Both the position numbers and the translations under genes were made by a program. From Antribacter gilvus (GTDB lineage: Bacteria; Actinomycetota; Actinomycetes; Actinomycetales; Cellulomonadaceae), in assembly GCF_003946865.1 (NCBI RefSeq), contig NZ_QXTH01000005.1, positions 281,852 to 345,851 on the forward strand: 64,000 nucleotides of DNA, in the 5' to 3' direction. Below are positions 1 to 8,134 of this stretch, piece by piece; the stretch's first letter is position 1; each line of letters opens with the position of its first letter. The notes beneath the pieces were generated by a model. It was given only the letters and a program-made list of their open reading frames with translations, was not told the origin of the DNA and did no database searches.

Positions 1-168
1 CTCGCCCGGCAGGTGGGCGAGCAGGGCACGCCGGAACGTCTGGAACGTGCCCACCCGGTAGGCGAGCTGCGGCAGCCCGGAGGGGTTGCTGATCACGAGG
101 GCGGCCGGGGGCGCGCCGCACCCGCCGTGGCACTCGCCGTGGCAGCCGCAGGACCCGTGGGTGCTCAT
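1..168 (-). CDS. Baseplate assembly protein of the contractile injection system, N-terminal 56 residues only
   Basis: The ATG at 166-168 overlaps the stop of the upstream baseplate gene (ATGA), so the two are translationally coupled. The reading frame runs off the left edge after 56 codons. The visible N-terminus carries four Cys and three His in residues 6-17 (CGCHGECHGGCG), then a segment around residues 24-54 with the pattern NPSGLPQLAYRVGTFQTFRR. That pattern is typical of the N-terminus of large putative baseplate assembly proteins in phage-tail-like clusters (Cis12/Afp12-like). The Cys/His cluster could bind a metal; this is inference. Family assignment rests on the short motif and on position at the end of the baseplate genes. 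Confidence 0.7.
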   Translation of the reverse strand, partial: MSTHGSCGCHGECHGGCGAPPAALVISNPSGLPQLAYRVGTFQTFRRALLAHLPGE

Positions 169-2588
169 TTGCCCCCCTGGACGACGACGCGCAGCGAGCC
201 ACGGTCGGGATGGTCGGGGTCGTTCGAGACGCGCAGGATCTCGTCGCGGCCCGCGGGCACGACCTCGGGCATGGGGACCGGCACCGGCACGTGGCCGCGT
301 CGCCGGTAGCTCACGCCCAGGACGCCGTCGACCCCCACGGCGCCCTGCACGGCCGCCGCGAGCTCGCTGCGCAGGAGCGGCTGCCCGGCGGTCAGGTTCC
401 CGGGGGCGAAGAACGCGGGCGACCCGTCGCGGCGGCGACCGCGGCCGAGCTCGGCGAGCACGGCGGCCTCCACCTCGCCGCGCAGGGCCCACGGCTGGGC
501 GCAGACGGTGACGACCAGGTCCAGGCCGACGTACCGCGGGGCCGGGGTGTGCACCTCGTACCCGGCGGTCCGCCGGCGGGCGAGCAGCCGGGTGAGCTCG
601 AGGTGCTGGTCGAGGCTCGGCGTCTCGGTGCCGCGCGGATGGACGGTGGTCAGCACGGAGAGCCAGGACCCGGTCCAGCGCATCTCGGTGCCCGCGTCGA
701 GGACCCAGTCGAGCTCGCGGGCCGTGCGGTCGTAGTCCTCGGCCCGCACCGCGCGGAGCTGCCGGGCCCGGAAGGCGTAGGGCGCGTTCGCCCGGACGTG
801 GTCGATCGTCTCGGCGTCGGCGCCTCCCCCGGCCGGGAACGGGTTGGTGACGGCGAGCACGGTGCCGGCGAGCTCAGGCGGCACCGTGGTGATCGAGTCG
901 GCGGCCACGTTCCCGGCCGCACCGTCGCCCACCCGGTAGACGACGTCGAACGCCGACCGGGGTGCGGGGCGCTCGCCGAACAGCCCGGTGCCGTGGCGCA
1001 CCGTGTCGCCGTCGGACCCGTCGTACTCGAACCAGGGCGCGCCCCGGTCGGGGCGCACGTCGGTCCAGCGCACGGGGTCCACGGTGTAGGCCGCCTCGTA
1101 GAGGCCCGCGTCGAGCAGGGAGCGCCGCCACCGCCAGGTGCGCGGCGGGTCGCCGGGGTCGGCCGGGCGCTGGACGAGGTACAGCTCGGGCACCGTGGCG
1201 CCGTCGTCGCGGGCGAGCCAGGCCAGCCGTCCGGCGGCGAGCGTGTGCTGGTGCACGGGGACGCCGTCGCCGCAGCCGGTGTCGGGGCCGGTCCGCGTGA
1301 CGGCGGCGAGCCGTGCGGCGGGGCCGCCGGGGTCGGGGTCCACCACGTAGGACTCGGTGTGGCGGCGGCCCTGCGTGGCGGGCACCAGGTTCCCCGCGAG
1401 GACCGTCCGCGCCAGGGCGTGCTCGGCGGTGAGCGCCTCGGCGGCGTCCCACTCCAGGCGGGTCACGTCCCGGCCGTAGAGCTCGTCGCGCTCCTCGACG
1501 GCGCCGGTCAGGTGCACCACCTCGCGGGTGGGCGGGTCGGCGGCGGTCGGCGCGGCGGTGTCGATCAGCACGGCCGTCCCGACGGTGCCCTCCTGCCGGT
1601 TCCCGACCACGAAGCCGAAGCCGTGCCCCGCCACCCACAGGTGGGTGGCCCCGGCGGGCAGGCACGCCTCGTCGTCGTCCCACAGGTACGGCACGATCCG
1701 CGGCACGGGCGCGCCGGACGACCAGTCGCTGCGGTTCCAGCGCGGGTCGACGCCGAGGGGCCCGGTGCGCAGCCCGCCCGTCGCGTGGTCGACGAGGCCG
1801 TCGCCGAGCTCGAAGTCGAGCACGCCGCCGTCGGGCTGCGGGGCCTGGACCACCACCCCGGTGGGCACGCCGGGCGCGGCGACGTCGACCTGCGCCCAGG
1901 CGGTGGCCGACGTCGCCGGGCGCGGCTCGTAGTCGACGAGGCGCGCCGCCCGGACGACGGCCACCGCCTCGGTCGCGGTGTCGAGCGTGGCCTGCAGCGC
2001 GACGCGGTCCTGCAGCAGGGACAGGTCGTCGCCCACCGCGGCGAGGAGCTCGGCGAGCAGGACGCCGACGTCGGGCTCGGCGCGCTCCACCCACCGCGGG
2101 TAGGCGACGGCGGAGTGGTCGAGCAGCGCGGCACGCATGCTCGCGTAGTCCTTGGCCAGGTAGTCGATCGGGGGCCCGGGCGCGTCGGGCAGCGGCGGGC
2201 CGTCGTCGCACGCGAGGCAGTCCAGGGTGGACGGGCAGCCCGCCTTGAACGTGAACCGGACCTGCGCGTAGTACGCGTCCAGGGCGGTCGCGGAGATCGT
2301 CAGCGTGTACAGGGAGAAGTCGCCGCGGACCGGGGTGGTCAGGTCGAGCAGGGGGCGGCCCTCGTCGTCCACGCCCCAGTCCCCGGCCGCGACGGGCAGC
2401 ACCTCGACGGAGGGGATCGCGTCCCCGCCGGTGATCGTCACGGGCCGGGTGGCGGCGAGGGTCGGCGCCACGTCGACGGCGTTGAGGAAGTGCACGCGCA
2501 GGCGCGTCTGGTCGGCCGAGGCGATCTCGACGAAGTCGATGCCGTTCAGCGTGGTCGAGGCGACCAGGTCGGCGAGGCGGTTCGGCAC
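165..2588 (-). CDS. Baseplate J-like wedge protein (Cis11-like)
   Basis: An 807-residue protein, a usual size for the putative baseplate assembly proteins of extracellular contractile injection systems. Features of the baseplate J/gp47 family are visible: an N-terminal beta-rich part, the DYLAKDYASMRAALL segment near residue 145, and a C-terminal region from about residue 600 in which a long insert-free wedge domain ends in GTETPSLDQHLELTRLL and LLRSELAAAVQGAVGVDGV. In this family the protein forms the baseplate wedge that transmits the trigger from fibres to sheath. It starts one base after the gp25 stop and ends overlapping the next baseplate gene, so it belongs to one long operon. No tail-fibre gene is visible in the window. 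Confidence 0.85.
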   Translation of the reverse strand: MPNRLADLVASTTLNGIDFVEIASADQTRLRVHFLNAVDVAPTLAATRPVTITGGDAIPSVEVLPVAAGDWGVDDEGRPLLDLTTPVRGDFSLYTLTISATALDAYYAQVRFTFKAGCPSTLDCLACDDGPPLPDAPGPPIDYLAKDYASMRAALLDHSAVAYPRWVERAEPDVGVLLAELLAAVGDDLSLLQDRVALQATLDTATEAVAVVRAARLVDYEPRPATSATAWAQVDVAAPGVPTGVVVQAPQPDGGVLDFELGDGLVDHATGGLRTGPLGVDPRWNRSDWSSGAPVPRIVPYLWDDDEACLPAGATHLWVAGHGFGFVVGNRQEGTVGTAVLIDTAAPTAADPPTREVVHLTGAVEERDELYGRDVTRLEWDAAEALTAEHALARTVLAGNLVPATQGRRHTESYVVDPDPGGPAARLAAVTRTGPDTGCGDGVPVHQHTLAAGRLAWLARDDGATVPELYLVQRPADPGDPPRTWRWRRSLLDAGLYEAAYTVDPVRWTDVRPDRGAPWFEYDGSDGDTVRHGTGLFGERPAPRSAFDVVYRVGDGAAGNVAADSITTVPPELAGTVLAVTNPFPAGGGADAETIDHVRANAPYAFRARQLRAVRAEDYDRTARELDWVLDAGTEMRWTGSWLSVLTTVHPRGTETPSLDQHLELTRLLARRRTAGYEVHTPAPRYVGLDLVVTVCAQPWALRGEVEAAVLAELGRGRRRDGSPAFFAPGNLTAGQPLLRSELAAAVQGAVGVDGVLGVSYRRRGHVPVPVPMPEVVPAGRDEILRVSNDPDHPDRGSLRVVVQGGK

Positions 2589-2589
2589 G

Positions 2590-2979
2590 TCACCTCACCT
2601 CCACGGCGAGCGTCACGGGAGTGCGCGTCTCGACCAGCGTGTAGAACACGGTGACCAGGAGGGCGCCCTCGTCGAGGCCGCTGCCCGGGTCGGCGCCGGA
2701 GAGCACGGTGACCTCGTCGAGCTGGACCTGGTCGGCGAGCCACGTGCTGATCGCCTGCTGCACCTGCAGCCGGACGGTCGCCACCAGGGCCGCCGACTGC
2801 GGGGCGAACACCAGCCGGCGCAGCCCGCACCCGAACAGCGGCAGGTTGACCCGCTCGCCGGGGCTCGTGAGGAGGAGCTGGCGCAGGAGCTGGTCCACGT
2901 GCGCCGGGTAGGCCGCGCGCGCCACCTGCCCCGCGCCGGCATCGACGCGCAGGGGGAAGGCGTAGTCGTGGCGGATCAC
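2590..2979 (-). CDS. gp25-like baseplate wedge protein (GPW/gp25 family)
   Basis: A 129-residue protein read from a GTG start at 2977-2979, which overlaps the stop of the PAAR-like gene as GTGA. It shows the gp25 family layout: an N-terminal FPLRVDAG, then helix residues AAYPAHVDQLLRQLLLTSPGERVNLPLFGCGLR and a C-terminal beta-strand region. In T4 and eCIS particles gp25 is the core wedge subunit whose EPR-type loop initiates sheath polymerisation; the acidic residue of that loop is replaced here by the TSPGERVNLP context, where the ER pair is retained. A longer upstream open frame exists but overlaps the PAAR gene and has no homology. Confidence 0.85.
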   Translation of the reverse strand: MIRHDYAFPLRVDAGAGQVARAAYPAHVDQLLRQLLLTSPGERVNLPLFGCGLRRLVFAPQSAALVATVRLQVQQAISTWLADQVQLDEVTVLSGADPGSGLDEGALLVTVFYTLVETRTPVTLAVEVR

Positions 2980-3305
2980 AGCCCACCCACCTTCGCCTGG
3001 GTCGACTGGATCATGACGGTGCCCTGCACCGCGCCGGTGGCGGCCTTGCACATGCCCACGCTGTCCTTCGCAAGGGGCTTGGTCCCGCCGACGTCGGTGC
3101 GCTGCACGGTGCTCTGCCACGACACCTGCAGGCACGGGCTCGGCGTGGGGCCGATCATGAACGGGCAGGCCGCGACCATGAAGGTGTCCGACGACAGCAC
3201 CACCGGCTGTCCGTCGACCCGGACCTTGGTGCTGGACGGTACGGCCGTGACCGTGCCCCCGTGCGGGCACATGAGGGTCGAGCCGACGTTCAGGTAGTCA
3301 CCCAT
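2976..3305 (-). CDS. PAAR-like spike tip protein (DUF4280-like)
   Basis: A 109-residue protein starting at MGDYLNVGST, with the ATG overlapping the stop of the OB-fold gene (ATGA). It carries a CPHGG motif at residues 13-17 and further cysteines at about 47, 58 and 86, and it is glycine- and beta-rich. The position between the OB-fold spike and gp25 matches Cis10/Afp10, the PAAR-like cone that sharpens the central spike. The four cysteines and the histidine could hold the zinc that stabilises PAAR tips. It is nearer to the PAAR-like DUF4280 type than to classical PAAR. No toxin domain is fused to it. Confidence 0.75.
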   Translation of the reverse strand: MGDYLNVGSTLMCPHGGTVTAVPSSTKVRVDGQPVVLSSDTFMVAACPFMIGPTPSPCLQVSWQSTVQRTDVGGTKPLAKDSVGMCKAATGAVQGTVMIQSTQAKVGGL

Positions 3306-3826
3306 CACGACACCTCCAGGGCACCGTCGTTGACCGAGACGCTCGAGTCGGCGACCACCACCGACTTGCCGCCGCGGCTCGCCGTCACGCCGTCGGACGT
3401 GAGGGCGACCGAGCCGCCGCCCGAGTCGGTCAGGGTGACCTCCTCGGCGTCGTCGTCGAACAGGAGGCTGTGCGGGGCGGCGGTGACCAGGCCCCGCACC
3501 TTCGGGGCCGCGTCGGCGGGCAGCTCGCCGTCGCGCCAGTAGCACCCGACCCAGATCGGCTTCGAGACGTCGCCGCCCTCGAACTCGATCCACACCGCCG
3601 CGCCGACGTCGGGCACCAGGAACAGCCCCACGTCCTTGCCCGCATAGGGCACGCACGGCAGGCACCAGCCGCTCGGGGTGGTCCCCAGCACGGACGGGAC
3701 CTTCGCGCGGAGGCGCAGCGTGGTCGCGTCGACCTCGGTGACGGTGCCCTGGTACTTGCCGAAGTACCGGTCGCGCAGACGGTCCGCCAGGTCCGCCAGG
3801 TCGGCCAGGGCCTCCTCGGCGCTCAT
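3305..3826 (-). CDS. gp5/GpV-like OB-fold spike protein (Cis9-like)
   Basis: A 173-residue protein with an N-terminal helix (ALADLADLADRLRDRYFGKYQG) followed by the OB-fold seen in phage baseplate protein V and VgrG. The fold is recognised from GKYQGTVTEVD, CLPCVPYAGKDVGLFLVPDVGAAVWIEF and GDVSKPIWVG. The C-terminal third reads as a beta-helix-like repeat (AEEVTLTDSGGGSVALTSDGV). It is the part of VgrG that sits below the hub. Here the hub is encoded separately by the preceding gene, and the two genes overlap by four bases. The stop also overlaps the start of the PAAR gene. Confidence 0.85.
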   Translation of the reverse strand: MSAEEALADLADLADRLRDRYFGKYQGTVTEVDATTLRLRAKVPSVLGTTPSGWCLPCVPYAGKDVGLFLVPDVGAAVWIEFEGGDVSKPIWVGCYWRDGELPADAAPKVRGLVTAAPHSLLFDDDAEEVTLTDSGGGSVALTSDGVTASRGGKSVVVADSSVSVNDGALEVS

Positions 3827-4911
3827 CCGGCGTCACCCACCGCGTTGCGCACCAGGACGAGAGCCGCCTGGTGGGACTGCCGGGTGATCGTGTGCCGCAC
3901 GCTCCACACCAGGTACTTCCCGGAGTACATCGCCCCGCACCCGACGACCTCGGCGATCATGCCGACCCGCGGCACGGTCGCGAGCATCGCGACGTCGGCG
4001 GTGCCCTCGCAGCGCGCGAACCAGGCCGCCTCGCGCAGGAGGCCCGCGGCCCGCGCCGGCAGCTCGGCGGCCTCGGCCGCCGCGGTGAGCAGCGTCGTCC
4101 GTTCCTTGCCCGTGAACTGCGCCAGCGTGCGGGACGCCAGCGCCGGCAGCCCCGAGTCCGACGTGTCGGCGGACACGCCGTCCTCGTCGTCGTCGGAGAG
4201 GCTCGCCTGGCGCGCGGCGACAGCGGTGGGGCGCGACGCGTCCCAGCTGAAGTCGAGGACCGGCACGCTGTGCTCGTCGATCGTGTTGACGTCCACCGTG
4301 AACGACGGCGGCCCGGTGAGCGACGGCGCCGCGAACCAGCCCACGCGGTCGCCCGGCTTCTGCTCGCACGCCACCCGGAACCAGCGGCCCGTGCGGCGGG
4401 CGAGGGACCGCAGGAGGTCCAGGTCGGAGGCCCGCTGCATGAGCGTGCGCCCCTCCTCGGTGTGCGCCGGCGCGCTCTCGCGCGAGTTCTCCGACGCCGG
4501 GCGCATGCCGTAGGAGCGGAAGATCTGCGCGGCCACGTCGGTGTCCGACATCCCGGACCACTCCTTGACCGTCTCGGTCATGCCCATCAGCACCGACGCG
4601 TCCTGCCCCCACACGTCGACCGTCGCCCCCGACGGCCCGGTCGGCACGTGCACCTTGTGGGACAGCACGTAGCCGTCGAAGAGGCACTGCTGGTCGCCCT
4701 CGTCCGGGGTCACGACGACCGCCACGTTCGCGTACGGGCCGATCCGCTCGTCGCCCACCCACGTGAGCTGCCCGTCCTTCGCGGCGACCGGCAGCTGGAA
4801 CGAGACAGCGTCCGGCAGGTCCGCGTTCTCCTCCACCTCGAGCCGCGTGACGAGGTCGTAGAACTCCTGGTCCACGGGGGTGCCGTCCAGCAGCACCTGG
4901 TACTCGCTCAT
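3823..4911 (-). CDS. Baseplate hub protein, gpD/gp27-like (Cis8-like)
   Basis: A 362-residue protein that resembles the phage late control gene D and gp27 hub family. Typical elements are EVEENADLPDAVSFQLPV near the N-terminus, the LFDGYVLSHKVHV strand, a LysM-like turn around ARRTGRWFRVACEQKPG, and a C-terminal KYLVWSVRHTI-type strand with a short tail. In VgrG proteins this domain is fused to the OB-fold spike; here it is split off, as in many eCIS clusters. Start and stop overlap both neighbours by four bases, which supports stoichiometric co-translation. Confidence 0.85.
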   Translation of the reverse strand: MSEYQVLLDGTPVDQEFYDLVTRLEVEENADLPDAVSFQLPVAAKDGQLTWVGDERIGPYANVAVVVTPDEGDQQCLFDGYVLSHKVHVPTGPSGATVDVWGQDASVLMGMTETVKEWSGMSDTDVAAQIFRSYGMRPASENSRESAPAHTEEGRTLMQRASDLDLLRSLARRTGRWFRVACEQKPGDRVGWFAAPSLTGPPSFTVDVNTIDEHSVPVLDFSWDASRPTAVAARQASLSDDDEDGVSADTSDSGLPALASRTLAQFTGKERTTLLTAAAEAAELPARAAGLLREAAWFARCEGTADVAMLATVPRVGMIAEVVGCGAMYSGKYLVWSVRHTITRQSHQAALVLVRNAVGDAG

Positions 4912-5183
4912 CGCTCCGCCCGCGGGATCGCGACGAGCTCACGGGCGGCGAGCGCGTCCGGGGCGATGACGCCGTTCGCGTCGCACAGCCGCCAGGCCGC
5001 CGTCGCGTCGCCGAGGAAGCGGTGCGCCACGAGGTCGAGGCGCTCGCCGTCGTCGCGACGGTGCCAGCCCGCCACGGCGTCGCGCGACGGCGCGGGCACC
5101 CGCACCACGGTCACGGTGGTCCCGTCCGGGAGGGTCACCTCGTAGGTGCCCGCCTCGGCGTAACGACTGTTCGGAAGAAACAT
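4908..5183 (-). CDS. LysM/tail protein X-like baseplate component
   Basis: A 91-residue protein. After a short N-terminus it contains the LysM-type core RLDLVAHRFLGDATAAWRLCDANG and ends in a LVAIPR strand, which matches gp53/tail-X proteins that bridge the tube end and the hub. In eCIS operons a LysM protein of this size lies between the tube initiator and the hub, as here. The LysM fold in phage tails is structural, so peptidoglycan binding should not be assumed. Confidence 0.8.
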   Translation of the reverse strand: MFLPNSRYAEAGTYEVTLPDGTTVTVVRVPAPSRDAVAGWHRRDDGERLDLVAHRFLGDATAAWRLCDANGVIAPDALAARELVAIPRAER

Positions 5184-5193
5184 CAGGGCCTCC

Positions 5194-5901
5194 TCAGACC
5201 GGCAGCATGCCGAGCACGGACTCGGTCGAGTTGACGAGGTTCGCGACGGCCAGCGCCTGGCGCAGGCCGTTCATGTACTCGACGGCGACGAGCCCGAGGC
5301 TGCGGACCGCGTCGTCGGTCGAGTGCTGGAGATCGGTCTTCGTCAGCACCTTCAGGCCCACCTGGACGGTCGCCTTCGTCGGGTTCAGCAGGGTGTCGTA
5401 GATGGTCTCCGTGATGGTCAGCGACGTGACCCGCACCGGGACGATGCGCCCGGGCCCCCACACGAGGAGCACGGTGCTCAGCGTGTTCTGGGGCACCTTC
5501 GCCTTCGCTCCGCCACCCCCGGCGCCCAAGAGGCTGCCGATCCCGGCGGTCACCGTGCCGAGCAGGCCGCCCTCCGTGGCGCTCGCCGGGTGCAGCAGCA
5601 TCTCGAGGGCCGCGAGCCGCGACGACACCCCGGTGACCTTGGCGATCGCGGCGGACGCGGCGCCGTCGGCGATCGTGTCCGCCGCGTCCAGCGAGAGGCT
5701 GAACGAGAACGTCTCGCCCGGCAGGCTCGTGACCGCCATGGGGCTCGACGTCGTCCCGTTCGCCCCCGCCGCCGGCGACTCCGGCTGCGACCAGCCGTGC
5801 GACATCGACTCGGGGTTGTACTGGAACACGATGATGTTCGGGATGGGGATCAGCGGCGTCGCCATGAACTCGACGAGCGCGCCGCGGAGGTAGAAGCTCA
5901 T
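5194..5901 (-). CDS. CIS tube-initiator protein (Cis7/Afp7-like)
   Basis: A 235-residue protein of the contractile injection system tube protein family. The N-terminus has the diagnostic layout LVEFMATP, then FQYNPESMSHGW. The C-terminus from about residue 145 contains VPVRVTSLTITETIYDTLLNPTKATVQVGLKVL, which is the conserved beta-sandwich of this family. A glycine- and alanine-rich loop (GSLLGAGGGGAKAK) interrupts the middle. The family forms the first ring joining the inner tube to the hub. The start codon overlaps no gene upstream except by four bases with the small protein at 5898-6161. Confidence 0.85.
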   Translation of the reverse strand: MSFYLRGALVEFMATPLIPIPNIIVFQYNPESMSHGWSQPESPAAGANGTTSSPMAVTSLPGETFSFSLSLDAADTIADGAASAAIAKVTGVSSRLAALEMLLHPASATEGGLLGTVTAGIGSLLGAGGGGAKAKVPQNTLSTVLLVWGPGRIVPVRVTSLTITETIYDTLLNPTKATVQVGLKVLTKTDLQHSTDDAVRSLGLVAVEYMNGLRQALAVANLVNSTESVLGMLPV

Positions 5902-6161
5902 CGCGGACCCTCCTCTCTGAGGGCGGCCTCGAGCCGCGCGACGACGGCCCGGGCGAGCTGCTCCACGCCCTGACCGGGTTCCTGGTCCACGTCGACGGAG
6001 GCCGACGCCGAGGAACGCAGCCCCGCCGCCGGGAGCCGGCCGAGGGCCTGCGCGACGAGCACGCCGAGCCGGCGGGCGTCGGCCTCGCTCAGGTCCACGC
6101 CCCGCACGGTCAGGCGGTCGATGCTCACCTGCCCGCCCGCCCCCGGGGCCCGGCGGTTCAC
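5898..6161 (-). CDS. Small CIS-operon protein of unknown function
   Basis: An 87-residue protein read from the GTG at 6159-6161, which overlaps the ATPase stop as GTGA. Its stop overlaps the start of the tube-initiator gene. The core IDRLTVRGVDLSEADARRLGVLVAQALG resembles short proteins next to the ATPase in other actinobacterial CIS loci. The C-terminal half is helical and charged. I do not recognise a named domain. Its position suggests an assembly or ATPase-partner role, which is inference. Confidence 0.6.
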   Translation of the reverse strand: MNRRAPGAGGQVSIDRLTVRGVDLSEADARRLGVLVAQALGRLPAAGLRSSASASVDVDQEPGQGVEQLARAVVARLEAALREEGPR

Positions 6162-8134
6162 GAGGCCACCGCCAGCGGCGACGTGGGCGCCGGGACCTCG
6201 GCCCGGAGGACCGCGCCCTTCTTGCCCAGCTCCCGGCGGGCGGCCTCCAGGACGTGGTGCATGGTGACCAGGTCTCCGGCCGCGCGGGCGTCGAACGCCG
6301 CGGCGAGCACCACGGCCTTGATCTCCGCCCCGGTCAGGTCGAGGTGCTGGGCGAGCCAGTCGTGGTCCAGGCCGTGGGCGACCGGCACGCCGGTCGACGT
6401 CCGCTCCGGCAGGGCGAGGCGCCACAGGCGCGCCCGCTCGGGGACACCGGGCGCGAGGAAGTCGACGACGACCCGCAGCCGGCGCAGGAACGCGTCGTCG
6501 AGGTCGCTCTTGCGGTTGGTGGCCAGCACGGCGACGCCGGTGAAGGTGTCGAGCCGCTGCAGCAGGTAGTCGATCTCGATGTTGGCGTACCGGTCGTGCG
6601 CGTCGTGGGTCCGGGTCCGCTGCCCGAAGAGGGCGTCCGCCTCGTCGAACAGCACCATCACATGGCTGCGCTCGCACTGGTCGAACACGCGGGCCAGGCG
6701 CTTCTCCGTCTCGCCCACGTACTTGTTCACCACCTCGGCCAGGTCGACGCGGAACAGGTCGAGGCCGAGCGCGCGGGCCAGGACCTGCGCGGCCATGGTC
6801 TTGCCGGTACCGCTCGGTCCGGCGAAGAGGGCGGTGGTGCCTTCCGTGCCGGGCACCAGGCGGCGGAGCTCCCAGGTGTCGAGCACCTCGCGCGAGCGCT
6901 GCACCTGCGTGCGGAGGCGGTCGAGCTGGGCGGCGACGGGGGCGGACACCACGAGGTCGTCCCACTCGTAGGGGCACGGCAGGTGCGTGAGCGACGTCAG
7001 CTCTGCCCCGCGCAGGCGCCGGCGCACGACGTCGTCGGCCCGTCCCGCCGAGGCGGCCGCCACGCCCGCGAGGAGGTCCGCGGGGGTGAGGTCCCACTCC
7101 CCCACGACCCGGGGCACCGGGGCGGGCTCGTCCCGCGGGTCGGCGTGCTGGTCCCACAGCGCGGTGCGCTGCGCGGCCGTCAGGGCGGGGAGGGCCCACG
7201 TGAGCCGGACGCCGGGCGACGGCGTCCCGGCCGGCGCGGTGCGGGCCACGAGCGCCACGGCCCCGGGCGAGGGGTCGACGGCGGCCCGGGCGCCGGCTCC
7301 CTGGTCGTCCGCCCCCTGGTCGTCTCCGGGGTCGGCGTCCCCAGGTTCATCCGCCCAGACCGGCAGCGCGCCGAGCAGCCGCGCGGTCCGGACCGCGCGA
7401 ACGGGGTCGCGGTCGTCCAGGAGGACCGCGGGCCGGCCGAGGGCGGCGGCGAGCTGCGCGAGGAGCGTGCGCCGGCCGGATCCGGGCGGGCCCACGAGCT
7501 CGACCTCGACACCCGACCGCACGGCCCGCACGGCCGAGGTCATGGCGGCGAGCAGGTCGGGGTGCAGCACCTCGCAGCCGGTGACGTCGAGCGGCCGGGC
7601 GAGCCCGTGGAAGCCGGCCCAGTCGTCGGCCCCGGCGACGTAGGCGGCGACGTCCGCGTCCACGGCCCAGGGCGAGGTGCTGCGCCACTCGCCCACGCGC
7701 GGCGTCGCGAGGCGCCACGTGGACACGGGTCCGGCCGGTCCCGGCTGAGCGCCCGCCGGCCAGGCCCAGACGCGTGCCGCGAGCACCGGCGTGGGGTCGG
7801 TGGCCGGGCCGTCGTCGAGGTAGCCGAGCACGCGCGTGAGCGGCGGGTCGAGCTCGCACGCGGCGAGGAGCGCGAGCCACTCGAGGTCGCGCTCGCCCAG
7901 GCCGAGCGCCTCCGCGAGGCTCCCCCAGCGGGGGCCGGCCGCGAGGGCGGCGCGGGCGGCGGCGAGCGCGGGGGCCACCTGCTCGCGGAGGGTGGCGTCG
8001 ATGGTCTCGTGCACGACGCCGGCCGCGAGGATGCCGTCGATCGCGTCGTGCGCCGGGTCGCGGGCGAGCCAGCGGGTCCGCTCGGCGGTGACGTGCGCGG
8101 CGAGGAGCTCGCGCAGGGCGGCCTGCCAGTCCAT
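6158..8134 (-). CDS. AAA+ ATPase of the contractile injection system (Cis15-like)
   Basis: A 658-residue protein with two nucleotide-binding regions. The first, around residues 210-330, has a GPPGSGRRT loop at 215-223 in which the invariant lysine is replaced by arginine, so it is probably degenerate. The second is intact: Walker A GPSGTGKT at 439-446, Walker B VLFDEADALFG at 494-504, sensor 1 VLATN near 536, and arginines at FLRRLR. The N-terminal 200 residues are helical. ATPases of this type are a hallmark of eCIS loci and are thought to help assembly or remodelling; the exact role is unsettled. The gene directly abuts the DUF4255 gene with no spacer. Confidence 0.9.
   Translation of the reverse strand: MDWQAALRELLAAHVTAERTRWLARDPAHDAIDGILAAGVVHETIDATLREQVAPALAAARAALAAGPRWGSLAEALGLGERDLEWLALLAACELDPPLTRVLGYLDDGPATDPTPVLAARVWAWPAGAQPGPAGPVSTWRLATPRVGEWRSTSPWAVDADVAAYVAGADDWAGFHGLARPLDVTGCEVLHPDLLAAMTSAVRAVRSGVEVELVGPPGSGRRTLLAQLAAALGRPAVLLDDRDPVRAVRTARLLGALPVWADEPGDADPGDDQGADDQGAGARAAVDPSPGAVALVARTAPAGTPSPGVRLTWALPALTAAQRTALWDQHADPRDEPAPVPRVVGEWDLTPADLLAGVAAASAGRADDVVRRRLRGAELTSLTHLPCPYEWDDLVVSAPVAAQLDRLRTQVQRSREVLDTWELRRLVPGTEGTTALFAGPSGTGKTMAAQVLARALGLDLFRVDLAEVVNKYVGETEKRLARVFDQCERSHVMVLFDEADALFGQRTRTHDAHDRYANIEIDYLLQRLDTFTGVAVLATNRKSDLDDAFLRRLRVVVDFLAPGVPERARLWRLALPERTSTGVPVAHGLDHDWLAQHLDLTGAEIKAVVLAAAFDARAAGDLVTMHHVLEAARRELGKKGAVLRAEVPAPTSPLAVAS

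Noticed and set aside
210..2654. Long open frame of about 800 codons antisense to the baseplate gene
   Set aside because: High G+C opens other frames; its translation is low-complexity Gly/Arg/Val/Pro without any family motif, and the baseplate gene is well supported.
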